Shown here: in pieces, positions 1-8,535 of the stretch | Numbering within the stretch: the stretch's first letter is position 1 | Layout: the number at the start of each line of letters is the position of its first letter | Source: Aulosira sp. FACHB-615 | Lineage (GTDB): Bacteria > Cyanobacteriota > Cyanobacteriia > Cyanobacteriales > Nostocaceae | DNA length: 64,000 nt | Assembly (NCBI RefSeq): GCF_014698045.1 | Contig: NZ_JACJSE010000003.1 | Location: 1 to 64,000, forward strand | Reading direction: 5' to 3' | Notes under the pieces: model-generated | Seen by the model: only the letters and a program-made list of their open reading frames with translations | What the model was told of the DNA's origin: nothing | The model's database searches: none | Position numbers and translations under genes: made by a program

Positions 1-1
1 A

Positions 2-115
2 ATAGTAATATTCCTGACCAACCTACAAACACGAAGCGATCGCGCTTTAACCAGTCGTCTAGTACGTCAAACCACCCTCTTCTACTTGGGGCGCGTCCAA
101 CTGCGATGGTCATGA
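2..115 (+). CDS. possible C-terminal end of a gene running in from the left
   Basis: Frame 2 is open from the window edge to a TGA at 113-115 and encodes 37 residues rich in Arg, Leu and Thr, including RSDRALTSRL and FYLGRVQLRW. The composition resembles real protein more than noise, but frame 1 is also open, to a TAA at 196-198, so the reading frame is not certain. I recognise no family. The beginning of the gene lies outside the window. Confidence 0.3.
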   Translation: MVIFLTNLQTRSDRALTSRLVRQTTLFYLGRVQLRWS

Positions 116-508
116 GAGTGAAACTCCAAATATTTTCTTATAAGTACAGTTCTGCTTGCAGGCTCTTTTGTAGCAGCCTCTTCAATGCAGATTTTTAACT
201 GGTTTGTCAATCCAGTTTACAATTTTTTACTGACTCTAATAATTCTAGGTGAAAATCGTTAATTTTTCCAGGGTATTCTGAGTCAAATTTAATCTTTTGG
301 GGAAGAGTCAGTGGTGATTAGGAAGTTGTGATTAGGGTTTGGGGAGATTTTTGACTTTCTAAACAACTCTCATTTAATACCGACGATAGGCAGTGCGCCG
401 CCGAGTATGAATGAAAAAAACATTTTTCCCCACTCCCCACTCCCTATTCCCCACTCCCTCATTCTTGGACGCTAAAATGAGTCCACAGATATGTTTGATT
501 AATCCTAA
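116..508. other. intergenic region with a C-rich repeat tract
   Basis: No convincing gene is visible. The stretch is AT-rich until about 420. A tract at about 427-461 is built from repeats of CACTCCC and CCTATTCCC. The same type of tract recurs at about 8296-8332, 35312-35335, 40737-40811, 44298-44330, 48349-48373, 50850-50884 and 53682-53725, in either orientation. No clear promoter could be assigned to the gene at 509. Confidence 0.5.
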
Positions 509-781
509 ATGTTTACCATTGACATAAGTGTAAGAAACACCGCCTTCCCCATATCAGTTCAACGGAAGTCAACAGAAGACGCTGAGGCTGTCTACCAACT
601 CATTTTGGCAGCGATGCGTTCTGGCAATCCTGATATTGTGGAACTCAAGTGTGAAGGTAAGACAGAGAAAAAAATCGCTGTTCGTGCTAGTGAAATTTCT
701 GGGGTACAGATTATTCAGAAAGATGGTGTTAGCACTAGCAGTGGCAGACCACCTGGCTTTTTTGCCTTAGCAGGCGAGTAA
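509..781 (+). CDS. conserved small protein of unknown function, upstream of an ECF ATPase
   Basis: This 90-residue protein has no signal peptide or membrane segment. It has an alternating hydrophobic pattern in its first 70 residues (FTIDISVRN, VELKCEGK, KIAVRASEISGVQI), consistent with a small beta-rich fold, and a Ser/Gly-rich tail. I do not recognise a named family. It ends nine bases before the start of the ABC ATPase gene at 791, so the two are almost certainly co-transcribed. It could be an accessory of that transporter, but the sequence gives no direct evidence of this. The ATG at 509 is the only reasonable start. Confidence 0.75.
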   Translation: MFTIDISVRNTAFPISVQRKSTEDAEAVYQLILAAMRSGNPDIVELKCEGKTEKKIAVRASEISGVQIIQKDGVSTSSGRPPGFFALAGE

Positions 782-790
782 GGTGTAGCA

Positions 791-1468
791 ATGACGGAAG
801 TGGGCATTCAAGTCAAAAACTTAAATTTCAATTGGCCTAGTGGTGAGGCGGCTATCAAGTCTTGTTCTCTAGCGGTTCCCAAAGGTGAATTTTGGATGCT
901 TTTGGGTACTAATGGCAGTGGCAAATCAACTCTACTCCGACTCTTGGCGGGGCTGTTACAGCCCCAGTCTGGTGAAATTGGTGTTTTACCTCCTGTCGGT
1001 TTTGTGTTCCAAAATCCTGATCATCAATTAGTTATGCCAACTGTGGGTGCAGATGTGGCTTTTGGACTGGTGGAAGAAAAATTGCCGCCTGCTATGGTGA
1101 GAGCAAGGGTTGAAGAAGCTTTAGGGGCGGTAAATTTGCTGCAACTGCAATTACGCCCGATATATGCTTTGAGTGGGGGACAAAAACAACGTGTGGCGAT
1201 TGCTGGTGCGATCGCTCGTCACTGTGAAATCTTATTATTAGATGAACCCACAGCTTTACTTGACCCTGATAGCCAATTAGATTTAGTGGCTGGTGTCCAC
1301 CGCCTAGTCAAAAGTCGCGGTATTACAGCCTTGTGGGTAACTCACCGCCTGGATGAGTTGAATTACTGTGATGGGGCTTTTTTACTCGATAAAGGTTCTT
1401 TAGTTGATTGGGGTGAACCCCAACGCCTCAAACAACGATTGATGAAAGTGAATGATGAATCACCTTAA
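791..1468 (+). CDS. ECF/CbiO-type ABC transporter ATP-binding protein
   Basis: The 225-residue protein is a single ABC ATPase domain. It has Walker A GTNGSGKST near residue 40, the Q-loop FQNPDHQLVMPTV near residue 76, the signature LSGGQKQRVAIAG and Walker B ILLLDEPTALLD, followed by the H-loop WVTHR. The sequence NPDxQ after the Q-loop is typical of the A components of energy-coupling-factor vitamin and metal transporters, the CbiO/EcfA family. The family hydrolyses ATP on the cytoplasmic face to drive import. A matching EcfT/CbiQ-like membrane protein is encoded at 45768-46688, but no substrate-binding S component is seen in the window, so the substrate is unknown. Confidence 0.88.
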   Translation: MTEVGIQVKNLNFNWPSGEAAIKSCSLAVPKGEFWMLLGTNGSGKSTLLRLLAGLLQPQSGEIGVLPPVGFVFQNPDHQLVMPTVGADVAFGLVEEKLPPAMVRARVEEALGAVNLLQLQLRPIYALSGGQKQRVAIAGAIARHCEILLLDEPTALLDPDSQLDLVAGVHRLVKSRGITALWVTHRLDELNYCDGAFLLDKGSLVDWGEPQRLKQRLMKVNDESP

Positions 1469-1506
1469 ATGCTCAAATTAATTCATCAATAATTTTTAAC
1501 ATCTCT

Positions 1507-1530
1507 AACGCGCCTCATTAAAGGCGCGTT
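1507..1530 (+). terminator. hairpin after the ECF ATPase gene
   Basis: The arms AACGCGCCT (1507-1515) and AGGCGCGTT (1522-1530) are perfectly complementary around a six-base loop, 38 bases after the ATPase stop codon. The run of T after the stem is short, so this may be an inefficient or bidirectional terminator. The rest of 1469-1788 is AT-rich and shows no gene. Confidence 0.55.
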
Positions 1531-1788
1531 TACATTTGTAGGCAATTAGTATAGCAACCAATCAGCAGACAAAATGCTTGCAAATACAGGGTTTTTTACC
1601 TCTGAATTGATTTAAGTAATTCTCTTTTTTGGTAACTGACTTCTGAAATTGAGAACTTTTTTGAGATAAATTTTGCAATCTCTTTGCATTATTTAGTGCT
1701 TTGTAACATAGTGTTACAGCGAATGCTTCAATTACTATAAAAGTTATGAATGGATTGTGTTAACTCTAGAAAATTGTGATTAAAAACC

Positions 1789-2340
1789 ATGCCCCGTTCC
1801 TCAGTCCCAGCCGTTCTGTTGGTGGACGGTTACAACATAATTGGCGCTTGGCCTTGTCTGAAAAAAACCCGTGATAGTGCTGGTTTAGAAGCAGCACGTT
1901 GGGAACTGGTCGAAGCCATGATCGGTTACAGTGCTTTTCAAGGTTACGAAACTCAAATAGTTTTCGATGCTCAATATCATAACGCTTCTAGCAATAAAGA
2001 AGTGATTACAGAGTTAGTTTCTGTTTACTACACTGATTTTGGGCAAACGGCAGATACTTACATCGAAAAAATTTGTGCTTCCTTGCGATCGCAGATAACT
2101 GCATCTCGAATTTCGCGGATGATTGTGGCTACCTCAGACAGAGCGCAACAATTAGTAGTACAAGGATACGGGGCGGAATGGTTATCAGCACAACAGCTTT
2201 GTAGTGCTGTCGAAACCACAGTTTGCCGAGTTCGCCAAAAATATCAAACTCGCAAAAAATCTAACAGTAGGTTTTTGGCTAGTGCCATTGATGATAAAGC
2301 GCGACAGAAGTTGGCTGCATTGCGTATGGGATTACAGTAA
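1789..2340 (+). CDS. NYN (YacP-like) domain RNase
   Basis: The 183-residue protein begins with LLVDGYNIIGAWP, the hallmark of YacP-type NYN domains, which have a PIN-like fold. Conserved acidic positions follow: DAQYH near residue 62, FGQTADTYIEK near 84 and ATSDRAQQ near 117, spaced as expected for a metal-dependent active site. Relatives include Bacillus Rae1, an endoribonuclease acting on mRNA at the ribosome. An RNase role here is inferred from the family. The C-terminal 40 residues are basic and may bind RNA. The gene stands alone, upstream of tRNA-Asn. Confidence 0.82.
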   Translation: MPRSSVPAVLLVDGYNIIGAWPCLKKTRDSAGLEAARWELVEAMIGYSAFQGYETQIVFDAQYHNASSNKEVITELVSVYYTDFGQTADTYIEKICASLRSQITASRISRMIVATSDRAQQLVVQGYGAEWLSAQQLCSAVETTVCRVRQKYQTRKKSNSRFLASAIDDKARQKLAALRMGLQ

Positions 2341-2435
2341 CGCAACATCCATAAGTCTCTAATCTTCCTTCAGGCAGGGTTTTTAGTGACAATATTGGAC
2401 AAAATGAGACTTGAGAAAAAAATTAGCAAAAGTAC

Positions 2436-2464
2436 TTGCCATTTCTTAGTGATTACGCTACTAT
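2436..2464 (+). promoter_or_regulatory. probable promoter of tRNA-Asn
   Basis: TTGCCA at 2436-2441 and TACTAT at 2459-2464 are separated by 17 bases, a good sigma-70 type arrangement. Transcription would start near 2471, about 16 bases before the mature tRNA. Confidence 0.5.
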
Positions 2465-2486
2465 TAGAAATTGTGAGCGACAGCGT

Positions 2487-2558
<72 letters not shown>

Positions 2559-2582
2559 TTTTAAAAGTATGAAGGGTAAAGT

Positions 2583-3788
2583 ATGAAGTGTGAAGAGTTA
2601 GGTTTCAAACTTCAATCTTCATCTTACCAAGGACTTTGGACACTAGACCCTAGCGTAGTGTTTCTTAATCATGGTTCTTATGGTGCTTGTCCAAAAGCGG
2701 TGTTAGCAGTGCAGCAGAGTTTGCGATCGCAGTTGGAACAAGACCCAGTAAATTTTTTTGGCAGAAAGTGGGAACCTTTATTAGACAATGCTCGCAGCAA
2801 GTTGGCAGCTTTTATTCATGCTGATATCCAAGATTTAGTATTTGTCCCAAATGCGACAACTGGCGTAAATTCAGTGTTGCGTTCTTTACATTTTGCCCCC
2901 GATGACGAGATTCTGACGACTAACCACGAATACAACGCTTGTCGCAATGCTTTAAACTTTATTACGAGTCGCACGGGAGCGCGGGTAGTTGTAGCGCAGA
3001 TTCCTTTACCTGTGGAGTCGCCACAACAAATAATTGCCGCCGTATTAGAGCAAGTTTCACCTAAAACTCGTTTAGCATTACTAGACCATATAACTAGCCA
3101 GACAGGGTTAATTTTCCCCATAGCGCAGCTAGTCAAGGAATTACAGGCGCGTGGTGTTGAGACATTAATTGATGGCGCTCATGCACCAGGAATGATTGCC
3201 TTAAATATGGCAGAAATTGGGGCAACTTACTATACGGGGAACTGTCATAAATGGCTTTCTGCACCCAAAGGAGCCGCATTTTTGTATGTGCGGCGGGATA
3301 AACAAGCAGAAATTCATCCCCTGACAATTAGCCACGGTGCTAACTCACCACGCACTGATAAAAGCCGCTTTCAGTTGGAATTTGACTGGACAGGTACAGA
3401 TGATCCCACAGCTTATATGTGCGTACCAGAAGCGATCGCTTTGATGGGTTCACTGTTACCCGGTGGTTGGGTAGAATTAATGCAGCGCAATCATCAGCTA
3501 GTTATCCAAGCTAGACAGTTACTTTGTACAACCCTACAAGTACAACCACCTTGTCCAGCAGAAATGATTGGTTCAATGGCTGTTGTACCAATGCCTGTGA
3601 GTTTGGCAAATCAAAATCATATTTGGCTACATGATCAATTGTTGGATCAATTTGGTATTCAAGTACAAGTGGTTCCTTGGACTGAATCACCAGGAATGCT
3701 GATCAGGATTTCTGCACAGATTTACAATACTTTAGAGCAGTATGAGTATTTGGCAACAGCTCTAAAGTATTGTCTGAAACAAAATTAG
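2583..3788 (+). CDS. class V aminotransferase, isopenicillin N epimerase-like, PLP-dependent
   Basis: The 401-residue protein belongs to fold-type I PLP enzymes of the class V group. Visible features are FLNHGSYGACPKAV near residue 28, the aspartate of LIDGAHAPGM that contacts the PLP ring near 196, and YYTGNCHKWLSAPKG, where the lysine after His is the expected Schiff-base residue. Proteins of this type are often annotated as isopenicillin N epimerase, but the real substrate in cyanobacteria is generally unknown, and no beta-lactam genes lie nearby. The ATG at 2583 sits within a short heptad-like repeat (GTATGAAG) just after the tRNA. The next in-frame ATGs lie well inside the conserved domain. 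Confidence 0.85.
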   Translation: MKCEELGFKLQSSSYQGLWTLDPSVVFLNHGSYGACPKAVLAVQQSLRSQLEQDPVNFFGRKWEPLLDNARSKLAAFIHADIQDLVFVPNATTGVNSVLRSLHFAPDDEILTTNHEYNACRNALNFITSRTGARVVVAQIPLPVESPQQIIAAVLEQVSPKTRLALLDHITSQTGLIFPIAQLVKELQARGVETLIDGAHAPGMIALNMAEIGATYYTGNCHKWLSAPKGAAFLYVRRDKQAEIHPLTISHGANSPRTDKSRFQLEFDWTGTDDPTAYMCVPEAIALMGSLLPGGWVELMQRNHQLVIQARQLLCTTLQVQPPCPAEMIGSMAVVPMPVSLANQNHIWLHDQLLDQFGIQVQVVPWTESPGMLIRISAQIYNTLEQYEYLATALKYCLKQN

Positions 3789-3845
3789 TTTTGGATATTG
3801 ACAAGCAAAACTAAATTAGTAAATTAAATTTGCAAATTAACTTGA

Positions 3846-4328
3846 TTATCTACCGAGGTACTGACTAGCCAAGCGAATCGCGTCAGTAATATCAACATCG
3901 CCATCTCTATCTGCGTCTAAAAAAGCATTTAACACAGAATTACTACCACTCGATTGGAGAAAATTCAGCACTACTGGCACTATTGAAGGTAGTAATTGTT
4001 GAATAGTCCCAGCATCTAAACCAGTGCGTTGAGCAACCGCCTCAGCCACTTGTTGCTGCATTTCTCCAGAAAACAGCGAATCTACAGCTTGGGGATTAGG
4101 AGAAGTACCGGCATATTGGTTTACCAAAGCTTGGACTTCACCTTCGCCATTGGTAGCTTGCTTTTCTTGTAAAGAAGAGCGGACATAATTACCCACAATT
4201 CCCAAAACTGATTGGATTGTCGAGGCATCGGCACCAGTGCGATCGCTCAGTTGTTGTACAGTATTGATAATCCCCCCCAGTTGATTGGTATTACCTACCG
4301 CACTGAGGATTTGGTCAAACAGTCCCAT
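3846..4328 (-). CDS. DUF937 (YidB-like) protein with a C-terminal dockerin-like calcium loop
   Basis: The chosen start is the ATG at 4328 (MGLFDQILSAVG), the usual DUF937 beginning. An upstream ATG at 4361 would add eleven poorly conserved residues. The 160-residue protein is Gln/Ser/Gly-rich and mostly helical, with the pattern LGGIINTVQQLSDRTGADAST repeated loosely at about 95-125 (AQRTGLDAGTIQQLLPSIV). The C-terminus carries LDADRDGDVDITDAIRLAS, which matches the DxDxDGxxxxxD calcium loop of dockerin or EF-hand units. Function is unknown. The gene is divergent from the DUF1825 gene at 4518. Confidence 0.75.
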   Translation of the reverse strand: MGLFDQILSAVGNTNQLGGIINTVQQLSDRTGADASTIQSVLGIVGNYVRSSLQEKQATNGEGEVQALVNQYAGTSPNPQAVDSLFSGEMQQQVAEAVAQRTGLDAGTIQQLLPSIVPVVLNFLQSSGSNSVLNAFLDADRDGDVDITDAIRLASQYLGR

Positions 4329-4517
4329 AAGTTTTTTCTCTCTGATTAATGACACCATCACATTAACAGAAAGTCGCTAAAGTCAAGTGTTGGAATCTCT
4401 GTGAAAAACCGTACTTTAACCGAAGTTTCTTTTCTCTAATCATCCCCTAGACTAGAATAAAAATATAAGCATCACTATAAGCTGCTGAGTGTCAGTACTC
4501 AGTTAAAGATAAGCAAC

Positions 4518-4841
4518 ATGGGATTCTTTGATTCTGAGATATTGCAGCAAGAAGCAAAAGAGCTTTTTGAAGATTACCAAGCCCTCATTAAACTTGGTAA
4601 TAGTTATGGCAAGTTTGACCGCGAAGGTAAAAAACTGTTTATTGAACAAATGGAAGCCATGATGGATCGCTATCGCATCTTTATGAAGCGATTTGAGCTA
4701 TCAGAGGATTTCATGGCACAAATGACAGTAGAACAATTAAAAACTCAGCTTGGTCAGTTTGGCATCACTCCGCAACAGATGTTTGATCAAATGAACTTCA
4801 CTTTAGAACGGATGAAAGCCGAACTGGAAAAACAACCCTAA
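4518..4841 (+). CDS. DUF1825 family protein
   Basis: This 107-residue, highly charged, all-helical protein begins MGFFDSEILQQEAKELFEDY and contains KLFIEQMEAMMDRYRIFMKR, the pattern of the DUF1825 family found across cyanobacteria. It has no signal peptide or membrane segment. Its function has not been established. The ATG at 4518 follows AAAGATAAGCAAC, with only a weak ribosome-binding site. It appears to be a single-gene unit. Confidence 0.85.
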   Translation: MGFFDSEILQQEAKELFEDYQALIKLGNSYGKFDREGKKLFIEQMEAMMDRYRIFMKRFELSEDFMAQMTVEQLKTQLGQFGITPQQMFDQMNFTLERMKAELEKQP

Positions 4842-4864
4842 AGATTTTGGATTTGAGATTTTAG

Positions 4865-4892
4865 ATTTTGGATTGATTAAGTCATCCAAAAT
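4865..4892 (+). terminator. inverted repeat after the DUF1825 gene
   Basis: ATTTTGGAT (4865-4873) and ATCCAAAAT (4884-4892) are perfectly complementary, 24 bases after the DUF1825 stop codon. No long T run follows, so termination is a guess from position. Confidence 0.35.
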
Positions 4893-4944
4893 CCAAACTC
4901 TCAAGCTAGTACAACAGGGCGGAAATCAAGATACCATTTCAAGT

Positions 4945-4969
4945 AAAAAGCTTTTAATATAAGCTTTTT
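4945..4969. terminator. bidirectional terminator between convergent DUF1825 and PBP genes
   Basis: AAAAAGCTT (4945-4953) and AAGCTTTTT (4961-4969) form a perfect 9-bp stem with a seven-base loop. The A run on one side and T run on the other give a U tract in both directions, which fits a shared terminator between the two converging genes. Confidence 0.6.
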
Positions 4970-5000
4970 GACTTTTGATTTTTGACTTCCGCGTAGCGAT

Positions 5001-6923
5001 TTAGTTTCCTTTTGGACGAGGGAACTGGGAAGGCGGTTTGAAATTTTCTACTGGTACGCCTTTGAGGGCTTTAGTCATAAAATCTTTCCAGATGGGAGCT
5101 ACCATGACACCACCAGTAGCACCATGAGCTAATTGTCTGTTATCGTCTCTCCCTACCCAAACAGCAGTAGTTAGCTGGGGTACAGTACCAACAAACCAAA
5201 TATCTTTTTCGGAAGATGTTGTCCCTGTTTTGCCAGCCGCAGGGCGATCGATGGCGGCGTTTTTCCCCGTACCTTCGGTAATTACTGAACGCATAGTATC
5301 GATAATTGCTGCTGAAGCCCAAGGGTCAAGCACTAGCTGAGGCTTAGGCGTATTATCTAGCAATACATTGCCACTACTATCAGTAATCCGCGCGATAATT
5401 GTTGGTGGAGATTGCCAACCGTAGTTAGCAAAAGTCGCATAAGCACTGGTCATTTCCAAAGGTGTCACACCAATTGCACCTAAAGGCAATGAAGTTACAG
5501 GTTCCATTGGACTCATAATTCCCAAAGTCCGGCAAACTTCTATAACTTTTGACATCCCCACAGTCTTACCCAGCTTAATCACCGGGATATTCCGAGATAC
5601 TGATAAAGCCTTGCGAATCGACATCGCCCCGCCAAAGGTTCCATCATAGTTCCTGGGATAATACCAACCATTACCATCACGGTAACTCACTGGCGCATCA
5701 ATGACAGTTGAGTCTGGCCCAAACTTACCAGTGGCAAAAGCAGCATAGTAAACAAACGGTTTAAAAGAAGAACCTGGTTGACGTAGTGCTTGAGTGGCGC
5801 GGTTAAACTCACTCACCTTGGGATCTACACCACCCACCAATGCTTTAATAAAATGGGTACGCGGATCAATGGCTACCAAAGCAATTTGGTTTTTATACAA
5901 CCCTTGGCTTAAAAGAGTTTGATGCCATTTTTTCACAGTGTCTTCTGCCATCATTTGGAATTTAGCATCAACTGTAGTTTGGACGCGCATCCCGCCTTTG
6001 AGTAATGCGTCACGCCCAAACTTTTTCGCTAATTCCTGAGATACAGTATTAGAAACATAGGGTAAGGCGCTACCTTGGAAAGACCTGATTCTACCAAGTT
6101 TAATTTCTTGCTTTAACGCATCATCATATTCTTGCTGGGTGATCCACTTCAAATCCAGCATCCGCCCTAATACTTCTTTTTGCTTTTGTTTTGCCAGCTT
6201 CATACTAGCAAAGGGGCTAAATTCTTCTGGGGCTTGAATTAAACCCGCCATCATAGCCGACTCTGCCAAGGTTAAGGTTTCGGCGGACTTATCAAAGTAA
6301 CTGCGGGCGGCTGTTTGGACACCGTAATTATTGTGACCCCAATACACTTGATTGAGGTACATTTCTAAAATTTGGTCTTTGGTAAGAATTTGTTCTAAAC
6401 GAATTGCTAAGACAGCCTCGGCTAATTTTCGAGTAATGGCGCGTTTTTGCGACAAAAACAAGTTTTTCACCAACTGCATGGTGATGGTAGAACCACCTTC
6501 TTTAACACCACCTGCAACGGCGTTAACTACAATGGCACGCCCAATACCTGTAGGATTAATCCCGTGATGATAGTAAAAATGTCCATCTTCACTGGCGAGT
6601 ACAGCTCGTTTTAAATTAGGTGAAATTCTATCTAATGGTACAACTTCGCGGTTAGCCTCCCCGTGGACGCTGGCCAGGAGTTTACCTTTAATGTCATAAA
6701 TATAAGTTGTTTCTGAAGGCAAAAAGTTACGCAGTTGTCTGACATCGGGCAAATTGCGGAAACTAATCGCTAAACCTACCAGCCCTCCAGCTACAATAGA
6801 GCTTGTCAGCATGGTGATAGATAACAAAGTACCGCCAGTTATCTGACCAACGCCTTTCAAGAACTCAAAACCCGGTGAAGGCCGACGTTGTGGCTGCTTA
6901 TTTTCAAGAGTCCTAGACGACAC
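5001..6923 (-). CDS. bifunctional class A penicillin-binding protein
   Basis: The 640-residue protein polymerises and cross-links peptidoglycan. A membrane anchor (about residues 32-58) precedes a GT51 glycosyltransferase domain with catalytic EDGHFYYHHG and GGSTITMQLVKN. The transpeptidase domain carries the nucleophile motif SSFK (in RQPGSSFKPF), SRN, and KTGTT near residue 570. The C-terminus is Pro-rich. The start is GTG at 6923, preceded by GAGGAAG; no other in-frame start lies before the membrane segment. The gene is divergent from tyrS, with about 170 bases between them for both promoters. Confidence 0.93.
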   Translation of the reverse strand: MSSRTLENKQPQRRPSPGFEFLKGVGQITGGTLLSITMLTSSIVAGGLVGLAISFRNLPDVRQLRNFLPSETTYIYDIKGKLLASVHGEANREVVPLDRISPNLKRAVLASEDGHFYYHHGINPTGIGRAIVVNAVAGGVKEGGSTITMQLVKNLFLSQKRAITRKLAEAVLAIRLEQILTKDQILEMYLNQVYWGHNNYGVQTAARSYFDKSAETLTLAESAMMAGLIQAPEEFSPFASMKLAKQKQKEVLGRMLDLKWITQQEYDDALKQEIKLGRIRSFQGSALPYVSNTVSQELAKKFGRDALLKGGMRVQTTVDAKFQMMAEDTVKKWHQTLLSQGLYKNQIALVAIDPRTHFIKALVGGVDPKVSEFNRATQALRQPGSSFKPFVYYAAFATGKFGPDSTVIDAPVSYRDGNGWYYPRNYDGTFGGAMSIRKALSVSRNIPVIKLGKTVGMSKVIEVCRTLGIMSPMEPVTSLPLGAIGVTPLEMTSAYATFANYGWQSPPTIIARITDSSGNVLLDNTPKPQLVLDPWASAAIIDTMRSVITEGTGKNAAIDRPAAGKTGTTSSEKDIWFVGTVPQLTTAVWVGRDDNRQLAHGATGGVMVAPIWKDFMTKALKGVPVENFKPPSQFPRPKGN

Positions 6924-7097
6924 GGTGATATCACTTCCTCACTTGTAAATTTAACTGTAATTCATCGAAATGCAGCAAGGTGGTTAATTTTTTGCAATTA
7001 TATTAGTTTGGCAGATGAAAAAACGGACAAGTTGCCAGTGAATGTAACCAACCTAACTTCTCAGATAAAAAGTGTAGTTAATAGCGAATCTCCTATT

Positions 7098-8294
7098 ATG
7101 GCGCAAGATTTTTCTTGGCTGCATCGTGGAATAGTAGAAGTATTCCCCCAACCGACTGATATTAATAGCGAAATTGAAAGTTTAGAACAGCGTCTAGCAA
7201 ATAGTAACAGACCTTTGAGGGTGAAATTGGGAATCGACCCTACGGGTGCTGATATTCACTTTGGTCATAGCATACCAGTGAGAAAACTGCGAGCGTTTCA
7301 AGATGCTGGTCATACGGCAGTCCTGATTATTGGTGATTTTACGGCTCGCATTGGTGATCCGACTGGGAAATCTGAGGTGCGTCGCCAGCTAACAGAGGCT
7401 GATGTGGCGCAAAATGCCCAGACTTACTTAGACCAAGTGCGTCCTATTTTGGATTTTGACACACCAGGACGGTTAGAGGTGCGTTATAACTCCGAATGGC
7501 TTTCCCAGCTTAATTTAGGAAAGATTTTGGAGTTACTGTCTACGATGACCGTGGGACAGATGTTAGCCAAGGAAGGGTTTGCTGAACGTTATAAAAAAGA
7601 GAATCCGATTTTCTTGCATGAGTTCCTTTATCCGTTGATGCAAGGCTATGATTCTGTTGCTGTTGAGGCTGATGTAGAACTTGGGGGAACTGACCAAAAG
7701 TTTAACATTGCTGTAGGACGAGATTTACAACGTTATTTTGGACAGAAGCCACAATTTGGGGTGCTGTTACCAATTTTAATTGGTACAGATGGCGTACAGA
7801 AAATGTCGAAGTCTCTGGGCAATTATGTTGGGTTGTCGGAACACCCAGGACAAAAATATCAGAAGTTACAAGGGGTTCCTGATAATTTGCTGGCACAGTA
7901 TTTTGAACTGCTGACAGATTTACCTTTAGATAAATTGCCAGAAAACCCGCGCGATCGCCAGATGCTTTTAGCTTGGGAAGTAGTTAAACAATATCACGGC
8001 GAACAAGCTGCAAATGAAGCGAAAGAAGCAGCAAAAAGTGGCGGTAAGGAAGGTGCTGTTCCAGAATTTTCCCTTGCTGGTGTACCTCAGTTTCCGGCAA
8101 AGTTGGCTTTTATACTTGGTGCTTGTGGCTTGTGTAAAAGTACAGGCGAAGGACGGCGGAAAATTCAAGAAGGTGGTGTACGCTTGGATGGCGATCGCAT
8201 TACCGATGTTGATACCACTTTTACAGAACCTAGTGAATTACACGGACGAGTATTGCAAGTGGGGAAGAACAAGTTTGTGCGTTTAGTTCCGTAA
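7098..8294 (+). CDS. tyrS: tyrosine--tRNA ligase
   Basis: This class I aminoacyl-tRNA synthetase charges tRNA-Tyr. It has the HIGH-type motif HFGHS near residue 53, the intact KMSKS motif near 236, and a C-terminal S4-like RNA-binding domain (GEGRRKIQEGGVRLDG). The frame is open from 6888, but the conserved protein begins MAQDFSWLHRGIVEVFP at 7098. The longer start would add 70 unconserved residues overlapping the 5' end of the divergent PBP gene. The resulting 398 residues match the usual length of the TyrS group. A tandem-repeat array follows the stop codon closely. Confidence 0.95.
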   Translation: MAQDFSWLHRGIVEVFPQPTDINSEIESLEQRLANSNRPLRVKLGIDPTGADIHFGHSIPVRKLRAFQDAGHTAVLIIGDFTARIGDPTGKSEVRRQLTEADVAQNAQTYLDQVRPILDFDTPGRLEVRYNSEWLSQLNLGKILELLSTMTVGQMLAKEGFAERYKKENPIFLHEFLYPLMQGYDSVAVEADVELGGTDQKFNIAVGRDLQRYFGQKPQFGVLLPILIGTDGVQKMSKSLGNYVGLSEHPGQKYQKLQGVPDNLLAQYFELLTDLPLDKLPENPRDRQMLLAWEVVKQYHGEQAANEAKEAAKSGGKEGAVPEFSLAGVPQFPAKLAFILGACGLCKSTGEGRRKIQEGGVRLDGDRITDVDTTFTEPSELHGRVLQVGKNKFVRLVP

Positions 8295-8332
8295 ATTGAG
8301 GGAGTAGGGAATGGGGAGTTGGGAGTAGGGGG

Positions 8333-8494
8333 AAGTGTGGGGAGTGTGGGAAGTGTGGGAAGTGTGGGAAGTGTGGGAAGTGTGGGAAGTGTGGGGAGTG
8401 GGGGAAGTGTGGGAAGTGTGGGAAGTGTGGGAAGTGTGGGGAGTGTGGGGAGTGTGGGAAGTGTGGGAAGTGTGGGAAGTGTGGGGAGTGGGGG
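8333..8494. repeat. 9-bp minisatellite, 18 units
   Basis: Eighteen consecutive 9-bp units run without a single insertion or deletion. The main unit is AAGTGTGGG, with variants GAGTGTGGG and GAGTGGGGG. Because nine is a multiple of three, open frames appear on both strands but have no coding signal. The array fills most of the tyrS-pyrF gap. The G runs every nine bases could form G-quadruplex structure in the transcript or the coding strand. Confidence 0.95.
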
Positions 8495-8500
8495 GAAATA

Positions 8501-8535
8501 ACCAAGGACAAATGACCAATGACTAATGACAAAAT
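8501..8535 (+). repeat. heptad short tandem repeat containing the pyrF start codon
   Basis: Five 7-bp units follow one another: ACCAAGG, ACAAATG, ACCAATG, ACTAATG and ACAAAAT. The ATG at 8519-8521, the pyrF start, falls in the third unit. Confidence 0.8.

Noticed and set aside
1..500. Structured RNA (RNase P, tmRNA or 6S) in the left end
   Set aside because: No conserved cores or long helices could be drawn.
6888..7097. 70-residue N-terminal extension of TyrS
   Set aside because: The extension overlaps the 5' end of the divergent PBP gene and has no similarity to the family, which starts at MAQDFSW.
8333..8494. Possible CRISPR array
   Set aside because: The units are 9 bp and contiguous, with no spacers, and no cas genes are present.
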